Positions 14,925 through 20,105 of a DNA stretch of 20,105 bases are shown piece by piece. The notes beneath the pieces were generated by a model that was given only the letters and a program-made list of their open reading frames with translations, was not told where the DNA came from and did not search any database. The stretch spans positions 1 through 20,105 of the forward strand of contig CALEIM010000149.1 of NCBI GenBank assembly GCA_937876395.1, in the 5' to 3' direction. The DNA comes from an uncultured Wenzhouxiangella sp. (lineage in GTDB: Bacteria; Pseudomonadota; Gammaproteobacteria; Xanthomonadales; Wenzhouxiangellaceae). Position 1 is the stretch's first letter, and each line of letters opens with the position of its first letter. Made by a program: the position numbers and the translations under genes.

Positions 14925-15188
14925 TTATCGGAGCTGAACCAGTTTGCGCGATTGCAGGGTATCGAGAAACTCGGTGATGTCACCGCGCGCCAGCGGCTCT
15001 TCGACCGTATAGCTTTCACAAATGGACTGGACGATTTCATCCAGGCTGCGCGGCTGTTCCAGGCAGTCCCAGATGGCCGAACCAAGCCTGTTCAGGGAAA
15101 AATAGCGGTTGTTTTCCACGCTCATCAGGACGGCTTCTCCGTCCAGGTTGGCTGAGGTGGTTTGCGGGCTTCTGGTGTAGGTTTTCAA
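14925..15188 (-). CDS. PqqD-like RiPP recognition element (lasso peptide B1 protein)
   Basis: 87 residues with the PqqD/RRE winged-helix pattern: a strand with GEAVLMSVENNRYFSLNRLGSAIWDCLEQPRS, then a helix DEIVQSICESYTV and a last helix DITEFLDTLQSRKLVQL. In lasso-peptide loci the stand-alone B1 RRE binds the precursor leader (Tyr/Pro motif) and presents it to the B2 protease. The start must be TTG at 15188: no ATG/GTG lies upstream in frame before the hairpin, and the next Met is inside the fold. No Shine-Dalgarno is seen, and the start sits 5 bases after a terminator T-tract, so expression is probably low and needs read-through from the precursor gene. The gene that should follow, B2, is absent. 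Confidence 0.85.
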   Translation of the reverse strand: MKTYTRSPQTTSANLDGEAVLMSVENNRYFSLNRLGSAIWDCLEQPRSLDEIVQSICESYTVEEPLARGDITEFLDTLQSRKLVQLR

Positions 15189-15192
15189 GGCG

Positions 15193-15222
15193 AAAAAACC
15201 GGCCCGGCCGGACTGGCCGGGC
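15193..15222 (-). terminator. Rho-independent terminator/attenuator after the lasso precursor gene
   Basis: On the minus strand GCCCGGCC (15222-15215) pairs with GGCCGGGC (15209-15202) around the 5-base loop AGTCC. A TTTTTT run at 15198-15193 follows after 3 bases. It lies 42 bases after the precursor stop and 5 bases before the B1 start. A partial terminator here would keep precursor mRNA in excess over the enzyme mRNA. Confidence 0.75.
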
Positions 15223-15263
15223 GTGATCTGATTTGGCTACAGGGCTCTATCTAAGGCCAGAGC

Positions 15264-15407
15264 TCAAGAAGTAGAAGGATCTTTCGGAACTGCTGGATGC
15301 GCGCCGTCATCAAAGTTAGCCAATGCACCAGATTGGGTCATGCTGGCCAAACTGCCCAGATCTTCAATTGTTGGCTTGACGTAGGTATTTTTTTCGGTTT
15401 GGTTCAT
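15264..15407 (-). CDS. Lasso peptide precursor (A peptide)
   Basis: 47 residues, ATG 15407 to TGA 15264. A strong GGGAG ribosome binding site lies 9-10 bases upstream, and a promoter lies 46 bases further up. The leader is residues 1-25 and holds the lasso signature Y9-x-x-P12 ... G18 ... T24 (YVKPTIEDLGSLASMTQ). Thr24 would be the conserved penultimate (-2) leader residue, so the core starts at Ser26: SGALANFDDG, then AHPAVPKDPSTS, 22 residues. Asp33 or Asp34 (core 8 or 9) could close an 8- or 9-residue macrolactam with the N-terminus. If processing is one residue later, Gly27 would be residue 1 with Asp at 7/8. It lies between the cyclase and the RRE gene on the same strand. Molecular activity is unknown. 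Confidence 0.85.
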   Translation of the reverse strand: MNQTEKNTYVKPTIEDLGSLASMTQSGALANFDDGAHPAVPKDPSTS

Positions 15408-15452
15408 GGCAGAACACTCCCTTTTTTAGTTGAAGACGAAAACCTCTCCCGG

Positions 15453-15481
15453 ATCATAGCGCAGCTTTCATCAGCAAACAA
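15453..15481 (-). promoter_or_regulatory. Sigma-70 promoter of the lasso precursor gene
   Basis: On the minus strand TTGTTT (15481-15476) and TATGAT (15458-15453, 5/6 match) are separated by exactly 17 bases. The expected start is near 15446, about 39 bases upstream of the precursor ATG. The precursor therefore has its own promoter in the 119-base gap after the cyclase gene. Confidence 0.6.
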
Positions 15482-15488
15482 GGAAAAA

Positions 15489-15502
15489 ATGATTCAGATC
15501 AA
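15489..15502. promoter_or_regulatory. Crp/FNR-family-like site TTGAT-N4-ATCAT upstream of lasso precursor
   Basis: On the minus strand TTGAT-CTGA-ATCAT differs at one end base from the FNR-type palindrome TTGAT-N4-ATCAA. Its centre is about 50 bases upstream of the predicted start, 8 bases above the -35 box, a reasonable activator position. It has the same architecture as the site at 13922-13935. Confidence 0.4.
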
Positions 15503-15526
15503 GCAGTGCATTTTCGAGGGCGAATG

Positions 15527-16909
15527 CTACAGGTTTTTATCTTCCACATAACGGATAAAGGCTCCGGCCGACAGGCCGCGCAGCAGCTTGAGGCGATAGG
15601 AGCGCTCAACTGAGTTGCTGTCCCAGCCCGCCTCCGGCCACTGGGTTACCAGTTGATCGAGGCTGGCCAGGTTCAGCATTTCCGCGGCCGTGGCATGGTC
15701 CTGAAGCTCCTTGACTGCGGCCGCAAAGCGTCCCTGGTTGCGCGAGGCTGACTCAAACCAGTCGGCGGCCTGCAGTCCTTTCTTGCGCTCTGTGAGTATT
15801 TCGGTCGGAAGCAGCTCGCCCAGCGCCTGGCGCAGAACCCAGGACTGCTGACCATCGCGGAAGAACAGCGCCTGCGGGATCGACTGGCACAGTGTAATCA
15901 GACGTCGATCCACCAGTGGACTGCGCACTTCCAGACCAAAGCTGTTGTAGGCGGCGTAGTAGTCGCCAAGGTCCATGCGCGTCAGGCACTCGGCCATCAA
16001 CCGTCGGCCGTCGCGCACCGGGCGGTAGCTCAGATCCCAGCGTTGCGTTCTGAACTGCGTTTCGCGCTGCTGCTCGCTGATCGCCGAATAGGTATTCATA
16101 TCCCAGGCTTCGCCGCGCCGGCGCTGCAAGGCCATCCACACTTTTTTCGGCATGGCCGGGCCGAGGGAAAATTCCAGCAGGCGTCGCCATTTGGTTCTTT
16201 TTCTATGCTGGCTCATGGCCCGGCATTCCCGCATCCAGGTGCGGATGCGGCCGGATAGCAACAGGTCGGGCAGACGGTAAATGCCGTCATAAGAGATGGT
16301 GAAATTACCCATGCCGCCGTTGAGCAGAACCCGGTGACCAGTTTCGGCGGCGCGCTTTTTGATGCCGTTGGACCAGATCAGGTTGCAGGCATTCAGGGGC
16401 ATGCGGTCCATGGCCTCGACAAAAGCGTCGAGATCATCCAGCGGGGTCTGGTCTTCCAGGTAAAAAAAACGGTGGTCAATATTGTTGTGCATGGCCACCA
16501 GGGCCTTGGCGCCGACACTTTCATCGACCAGATAGCCGCGACGCCGATGCTGGTCGCTGAAACCGGGCCTTGGTACCGAGCTCCAGGTCTGGATGCGCTG
16601 GCCGCGGCGGGCCATTTCGCGCGCCGTGATGGCGGTGACCAGAGACGAATCCTTGCCGGAGCTCAGCTCGGTCGCAATCGGGCTGTTGGCGCGCATCTGG
16701 CTGATGACCGCCCGTTCGGTCATTTCCCTGAGCGCATCAATATGTTCCTGATCGCTGCGCTGGACCAGTTCGGCCGGTTCGCTGACGTCAAAAAACACCC
16801 GGGTGTGCTGGCCGTTCCGGGTAAAAACACTATGCCGGCCCGGCTCGACCCGCGCCAGATCGACGTGGAAATGATCCTCGTGATAACCGTCGCTGCCGGG
16901 TCCGAGCAC
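15527..16909 (-). CDS. Lasso peptide cyclase, asparagine-synthetase-like (C protein), N-terminus missing
   Basis: 460-residue open frame from a GTG at 16909. Cyclase-like sequence begins only near residue 21 (VEPGRHSVF, about 16849). The ATP-pyrophosphatase loop is SSGKDSS (83-89). The body matches remembered lasso cyclases of proteobacteria: LLNGGMGNFTISYDG, RMDLGDYYAAYNSFGLEVRSPLVDRRL, RKKGLQAADWFE, and the end YRLKLLRGLSAGAFIRYVE. These enzymes adenylate the Asp/Glu side chain and close the macrolactam. Family members are near 600 aa, with an N-terminal glutaminase-like domain and the loop around residue 240. Here about 150 N-terminal residues are missing and replaced by an extensin-like stretch at a composition break. 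The visible part is therefore a fragment or a hybrid. Confidence 0.82.
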   Translation of the reverse strand: MLGPGSDGYHEDHFHVDLARVEPGRHSVFTRNGQHTRVFFDVSEPAELVQRSDQEHIDALREMTERAVISQMRANSPIATELSSGKDSSLVTAITAREMARRGQRIQTWSSVPRPGFSDQHRRRGYLVDESVGAKALVAMHNNIDHRFFYLEDQTPLDDLDAFVEAMDRMPLNACNLIWSNGIKKRAAETGHRVLLNGGMGNFTISYDGIYRLPDLLLSGRIRTWMRECRAMSQHRKRTKWRRLLEFSLGPAMPKKVWMALQRRRGEAWDMNTYSAISEQQRETQFRTQRWDLSYRPVRDGRRLMAECLTRMDLGDYYAAYNSFGLEVRSPLVDRRLITLCQSIPQALFFRDGQQSWVLRQALGELLPTEILTERKKGLQAADWFESASRNQGRFAAAVKELQDHATAAEMLNLASLDQLVTQWPEAGWDSNSVERSYRLKLLRGLSAGAFIRYVEDKNL

Positions 16910-16957
16910 GGTCTTGAACGTGCCAGTGTTAAGCGCTTCAACGACCGCGTCGAAGTC
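16850..16957 (-). pseudogene. Extensin-like (M15-type) peptidase C-terminal fragment
   Basis: The minus frame that continues into the cyclase encodes DFDAVVEALNTGTFKT and then VLGPGSDGYHEDHFHVDLAR. FxTVLGPGxDxxHxDHFHxDLA is the characteristic C-terminal His motif of extensin-like/D-Ala-D-Ala carboxypeptidase-related proteins, not of asparagine synthetases. Only about 36 residues are recognisable, and the homology stops abruptly at both ends. No start codon lies upstream in this frame that would give a sensible N-terminus. Confidence 0.45.
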
Positions 16958-17175
16958 AGTCGACCCGGCGGGCGTCCTCGACCAGGTTGATCTCGTACAG
17001 GACCTGATCGAGAAGGTCGGACGCGGGGATGCCGGCGTAGCGAGCCGGGTGGTCGGGCGTCACCGTCGACGGCATCGGGGCGAGGATCGTCCACGGTGTG
17101 GGATGGCAGAACTGCACCACCGAGTAGCGCTCGCCGTCGGTGCCGACGATCCAGCTGCCCTGCGCGTAGTCGACG
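16850..17175. other. Junction zone between two compositionally different DNA segments
   Basis: Left of this zone genes look like one moderately GC-rich genome; right of it the DNA is richer in GC with many GCG/CGC/CGT codons. The kinase frame loses family resemblance after its membrane helix (about 17175), the cyclase begins only at about 16849, and an extensin-like tail lies between. The 217 bases of kinase frame within the zone encode about 72 residues that I cannot place. Confidence 0.6.
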
Positions 17176-18401
17176 GAGGCGGCGAGCAGGACGATTGCGC
17201 CAGCGGCCGTCGCGAGGATCGCACGGCGATTCCTGCGCATGAACTTGCCTGCGCGGTAACCGAACGTGTCGGGGCGTGCCTCCAGTGGCAGCCTTCCGAG
17301 AAACCGGTCGACGTCGCGGGACAGTGCTTCGACGGACGCGTAGCGCCGCGCCGGCTCGTCTGCGGTCGCGCACTCGCAGATTGCTGCCAGGTCGGGCGTG
17401 AGCCGTGCCCGCACACGGCGCGCGGCATGGATGCGCGGCGTCGTTTCCGTCAGCACCGTAGGCGCTGTCGTCGTACCGCTCGCATCGACGCCGACGACGT
17501 TGGCGAGGAGATCGTGCAGCAGCAGGCCGAGGCCGTGCACGTCAGTCGCGGTCGTGACCGGTTCGCCGCGCAACTGTTCGGGCGCGGCGTACTCCGGTGA
17601 CAGCAGGCGCGCACCGGTTGCGGTGAGTGCGGGCTCGTCGTCCGCCGCTTCGAGCAGCTTCGCGATGCCGAAGTCCAGCAGCTTGACGTGGCCGTCCGCG
17701 CCGATCAGTACGTTCGATGGCTTGATGTCGCGGTGGACGACGAGGTTGCGATGCGCGAAGCCGACGGCCTCGCACACCTCGAGGAAAAGCTCGAGCCGCT
17801 CACGGATGCCGAGGTTGCGCGCGTCACACCATGCGGTCAGCGCCTCGCCCTCGACGTACTCCATCACGAGGTACGGCGTATCATCCTCGGCTACGCCGGC
17901 GTCGAGCAGCAGCGCGATGCGCGGATGGCCGAGGCGCGCGAGCACGCGCTGCTCCTGGCGGAAGCGTGCGATGCGCGCCGGATCGCCGAGCGCACCGCGG
18001 ACGACCTTCAGAGCAACGTGATTGCCGAGATCAACGCGCTGCGCACGGTACACCGTGCCCATGCCGCCGTGACCGATGCGCTCGAGCACGCGGTAGGGGC
18101 CGACCGTGCGGCCGACGAGTGAGTTGCGCGACGTCGCGGTGCGTACAGCAGGACCTGGTGGTGCGGCTGCGCTGCCGACGTCCTGACCTGCCGTCGCGAT
18201 GCCGGCGGCGTTTGCGAGTGCGTCTGGTGTTGCGCCGAGCAGCGGATCCGGTGTCGCGTCTGCAGCGATCAGCGCGAGCACCTCCGCCTCGACGTGTTGA
18301 TCCGGAGCGTGCTGCCGGACGAACGACTCGCGCGCCTGCGGTGGCTGCTCGAGCGCGTCGTGAAACAACCGCTCGACGACGTTCTCCGTCCGCTCGCTCA
18401 C
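16956..18401 (-). CDS. Transmembrane Ser/Thr protein kinase, C-terminal half lost
   Basis: 481 residues from GTG 18401, with GAGGTG 5 bases upstream. An N-terminal helical region (1-60, VVERLFHDALEQPPQARESFV) is followed by a Hanks-type kinase domain at about 103-370: IGHGGMGTVYRA (109-120), VALKVV (K132), VHRDIKPSN (222-230), DFGIAK (243-248), YAAPEQLRG. The juxtamembrane RYASVEALSRDVDRFLGRLPLEARP and one helix (about 394-409) follow. Relatives continue with several hundred residues of TPR repeats; here 72 unrelated residues and a stop follow. Such kinases pair with the TIGR02999-type sigma factor directly upstream (57-base gap). ATP-binding and catalytic residues look intact. Confidence 0.85.
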   Translation of the reverse strand: MSERTENVVERLFHDALEQPPQARESFVRQHAPDQHVEAEVLALIAADATPDPLLGATPDALANAAGIATAGQDVGSAAAPPGPAVRTATSRNSLVGRTVGPYRVLERIGHGGMGTVYRAQRVDLGNHVALKVVRGALGDPARIARFRQEQRVLARLGHPRIALLLDAGVAEDDTPYLVMEYVEGEALTAWCDARNLGIRERLELFLEVCEAVGFAHRNLVVHRDIKPSNVLIGADGHVKLLDFGIAKLLEAADDEPALTATGARLLSPEYAAPEQLRGEPVTTATDVHGLGLLLHDLLANVVGVDASGTTTAPTVLTETTPRIHAARRVRARLTPDLAAICECATADEPARRYASVEALSRDVDRFLGRLPLEARPDTFGYRAGKFMRRNRRAILATAAGAIVLLAASVDYAQGSWIVGTDGERYSVVQFCHPTPWTILAPMPSTVTPDHPARYAGIPASDLLDQVLYEINLVEDARRVD

Positions 18402-18458
18402 CGGCGCACCTCAGTCCACTGGAATTCTGTTGGAATCGTTACCGCAAGGAATTGCGCG

Positions 18459-19070
18459 TCACTGCTGCGCGCTCATCCGACGTGACAGCCAGGCGCGCGC
18501 GAAGCGCCAGTCACGTGTGACGCTCGGGACCGAAACGCCTACGGCCTCCGCCGTCTCCTCGAGGCTCAGTCCCGCAAAGAAACGACACTCGATGACCCGC
18601 GCCTGCCGGGGGTTCTCGGCCTCGAGCTCGGTGAGCGCCCGATCCAGCTCGACGATCTCGTCGGGCGTGAGGTCCGGCTGTGTCGCGACCGAGTCGTCGA
18701 GTGTGACCGCCGCCATGCCGCCGCCGCGCTTCTGCGCGACGCGCGCGGCCGCGGCGTCCGCCAGCACCTGGCGCATTGCGCGCGCGGCGAGCCGGAAGAA
18801 ATGCGCACGGTCACGCCACGCGAGCTCGACAGACGGCACCAGCTTCATGTACGCCTCGTGCACGAGCGCCGTCGCGTTCAGCGTCTCGCCCTGGCGGCCA
18901 CGACGCACCGCTTCCGCGAGCCGACGCAGTTCGTCGTACACGGCCGGGAACATGTCGTCGACCGCATCGTTGCGATGGTCGAAGTCACGGGCAGCAGAAG
19001 CATCGCCCGCGTCCGTTGCGTCGACGCTGCGTTCAGCAGATTCCGGTGCTGGCTGACGATCCGGCCTCAC
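18459..19070 (-). CDS. ECF-type sigma-70 factor (TIGR02999-like)
   Basis: 203 residues from GTG 19070, with AGGAG close upstream. After a variable N-terminus (1-37), region 2 spans about 38-115 (MFPAVYDELRRLAEAVRRGRQ, LNATALVHEAYMKLV, RAHFFRLAARAMRQVLADAAAARVAQKRGG). Region 4 spans about 140-200 (VIECRFFAGLSLEETAEAVGVSVPSVTRDWRFARAWL). The LNATALVHEAYMKL pattern is diagnostic of the sigma factors encoded next to TPR-type Ser/Thr kinases in Gemmatimonadota, Planctomycetota and Xanthomonadales. It would direct transcription of an unknown regulon, probably controlled by the adjacent kinase, which follows on the same strand. Confidence 0.88.
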   Translation of the reverse strand: MRPDRQPAPESAERSVDATDAGDASAARDFDHRNDAVDDMFPAVYDELRRLAEAVRRGRQGETLNATALVHEAYMKLVPSVELAWRDRAHFFRLAARAMRQVLADAAAARVAQKRGGGMAAVTLDDSVATQPDLTPDEIVELDRALTELEAENPRQARVIECRFFAGLSLEETAEAVGVSVPSVTRDWRFARAWLSRRMSAQQ

Positions 19071-19191
19071 AGGCTCCTGAATCTCGAGTAGGCGGGGGTA
19101 TGCTGAATAGAAGGCATCCGGCGGCCCTCCTCAAGACTTGCTGCGATGGTGGCGTGACAGGCAGCTCGGAAGCACTCGATCCGCAGGCGCC

Positions 19192-19232
19192 GATCGCGGC
19201 CCGCAGATCAGGCGCCTGCACTGGCCGCGATC
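19192..19232. repeat. Hairpin overlapping the end of the DUF4105 gene
   Basis: GATCGCGGCC (19192-19201) and GGCCGCGATC (19223-19232) form a perfect 10-base inverted repeat around a 21-base loop that itself contains the palindrome CAGGCGCCTG. It covers the stop codon of the DUF4105 gene. It has no T-tract on the minus strand, so it may slow or end transcription only with Rho. The rest of 19071-19230 shows nothing I can assign. Confidence 0.4.
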
Positions 19233-20088
19233 AGATGTCCGTTGCCTGCGCCGCCGGTGCGCGGATCGCCCGCGAGAAGTCGGGCTCACCGATCGCCGCC
19301 CTGATCCGCTCGTTCGCATAGTGCACGAGCCGGGTGTCCTCGAGCGACAGATCCGTATCGATCCAGCCGCGCTCGTACGCGGCATCGAGCGAGTAACCGG
19401 GGAGCACGCCGACGAGCGGGCCAAGTGCGTCGTCGGCCGCGGCCAGCTGGTTGATCGTTTCGATGATGCTCGTCGTGCAGTTGTTCGTCAGCGTGTGATA
19501 CCACGTCGGGCTGCGCTCGATCTGCTGCGCATCGTCGATCAGCCGACGGAAGAGCGTCTGTGCCTGTTCGGGTGTGACGCGCACGGGAAAGAGGTAGAGC
19601 GGATCGTCCCACGTGATCACGCGCAACGCCAGCAGATCACGCTCCGTCCCGATCACGACCATCGTTTCATAGCGCCGCAGCATCCCCATGAGCGGCGAGT
19701 ACGACTCGCCCACCTCGCGACGTGCTTCGACGGAGACGGCCAGCGTGCGGCCGTCCTTGAACTCGAAGGTGAGGAACGGGTGGGCGATGCCCTCGAAGCG
19801 GGGTTCGAAGGGCGAGAGGGCGAACCAGACACGCTGCAGCTGCGAGACGTCGTATTCGCCTTCCGTCCAGTGCTCCTCGGAGGTCCCGTCGGGCGCGTGC
19901 CGGAAGTCGCGGATGTGAGAGATGTGGACGCGGTCGCCTTCGGTGCGGACGACCGGCAGCCGCGACTGCGCCGGGATCCAGGTGCGGTCATGCGACGCAT
20001 CGCGCGGGAGCACGTCGGCTGCCAGGCCGGCGCCGGCCAGAAGAAGCACGGCGGCGAACGCGAGAGGAATCCGATGGCGACGTCGCAT
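19231..20088 (-). CDS. Exported DUF4105-family protein (Lnb N-terminal periplasmic domain-like)
   Basis: 285 residues from ATG 20088 with a Sec signal peptide (1-24, LAFAAVLLLAGAGLAA). The mature part has the DUF4105 pattern: DRTWIPAQSRLPVVRTEGDRVHISHIRDFRH, then SYSPLMGMLRRYETMVVIGTERDLLALRV, and the putative catalytic segment WYHTLTNNCTTSIIETIN with an invariant-looking Asn-Asn-Cys-Thr. This domain is thought to be a papain/NlpC-like periplasmic hydrolase and forms the N-terminal part of the lipoprotein transacylase Lnb; the role of stand-alone versions is unsettled. No Shine-Dalgarno is visible. It has the same high-GC style as the sigma factor and kinase genes that follow it. Confidence 0.75.
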   Translation of the reverse strand: MRRRHRIPLAFAAVLLLAGAGLAADVLPRDASHDRTWIPAQSRLPVVRTEGDRVHISHIRDFRHAPDGTSEEHWTEGEYDVSQLQRVWFALSPFEPRFEGIAHPFLTFEFKDGRTLAVSVEARREVGESYSPLMGMLRRYETMVVIGTERDLLALRVITWDDPLYLFPVRVTPEQAQTLFRRLIDDAQQIERSPTWYHTLTNNCTTSIIETINQLAAADDALGPLVGVLPGYSLDAAYERGWIDTDLSLEDTRLVHYANERIRAAIGEPDFSRAIRAPAAQATDI

Positions 20089-20105
20089 GATCAGATTTTC
20101 CGGGT

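Noticed and set aside
16720..17373. 217-codon minus-strand frame across the junction
   Set aside because: Arg/Pro-rich low-quality translation out of frame with both the kinase and the cyclase; no domain.
1..20105. CRISPR arrays, tRNA or rRNA genes, transposases, integrases
   Set aside because: None seen on either strand: no regularly spaced repeats, no cloverleaf-like sequence noticed, and no protein with transposase or integrase motifs.

Overview
The window looks like a gammaproteobacterial chromosome segment, possibly Xanthomonadales- or Wenzhouxiangella-like. That placement rests on the style of the genes: a Wza/Wzc export system with a PHP phosphatase, an RfaH paralogue, and a first partial gene ending in an IFSDRFE-type tail. 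There is no rRNA or other marker gene to prove it. From about 17.0 kb to the right end the DNA looks visibly richer in GC, with a different codon style, and carries a sigma factor/Ser-Thr kinase pair typical of Gemmatimonadota and some Xanthomonadales.

Layout. 1-71 is the 3' end of a plus-strand gene, followed by a strong hairpin terminator. 251-1249 (minus) is a VanZ-like gene plus rfaH. 1469-1789 (plus) is a lone small secreted protein. 1793-13801 (minus) is an exopolysaccharide operon, in transcription order: FecR-like protein, Wza lipoprotein, Wzc tyrosine autokinase, a membrane-anchored repeat/jelly-roll-like protein, a membrane J-domain protein, Wzy/ligase-type polymerase, a UDP-GlcNAc 4,6-dehydratase-like enzyme, a sugar-nucleotide transferase, and a sugar transferase fused to a membrane Rossmann module. 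13986-14813 (minus) is the CpsB/YwqE-type phosphatase that would oppose Wzc.

14925-16909 (minus) is a compact lasso-peptide locus. It has a cyclase (asparagine-synthetase-like), a 47-residue precursor gene with its own promoter and ribosome binding site, a terminator directly after the precursor, and a PqqD-like leader-binding protein. The precursor carries the lasso leader signature YxxP...G...T and a core beginning SGALANFDD. No leader protease (B2) gene is visible, and the cyclase lacks its normal N-terminal domain.

The cyclase truncation falls at a suspicious junction (about 16.85-17.17 kb), where a Ser/Thr kinase also loses its C-terminal half and a short extensin-like peptidase tail appears in frame with the cyclase. 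This is either an assembly chimera or a real rearrangement. To its right lie the kinase, an ECF sigma factor and a DUF4105 periplasmic protein.

Two Crp/FNR-type palindromes with 4-base spacers lie upstream of the polysaccharide operon and of the lasso precursor, which hints at shared control.
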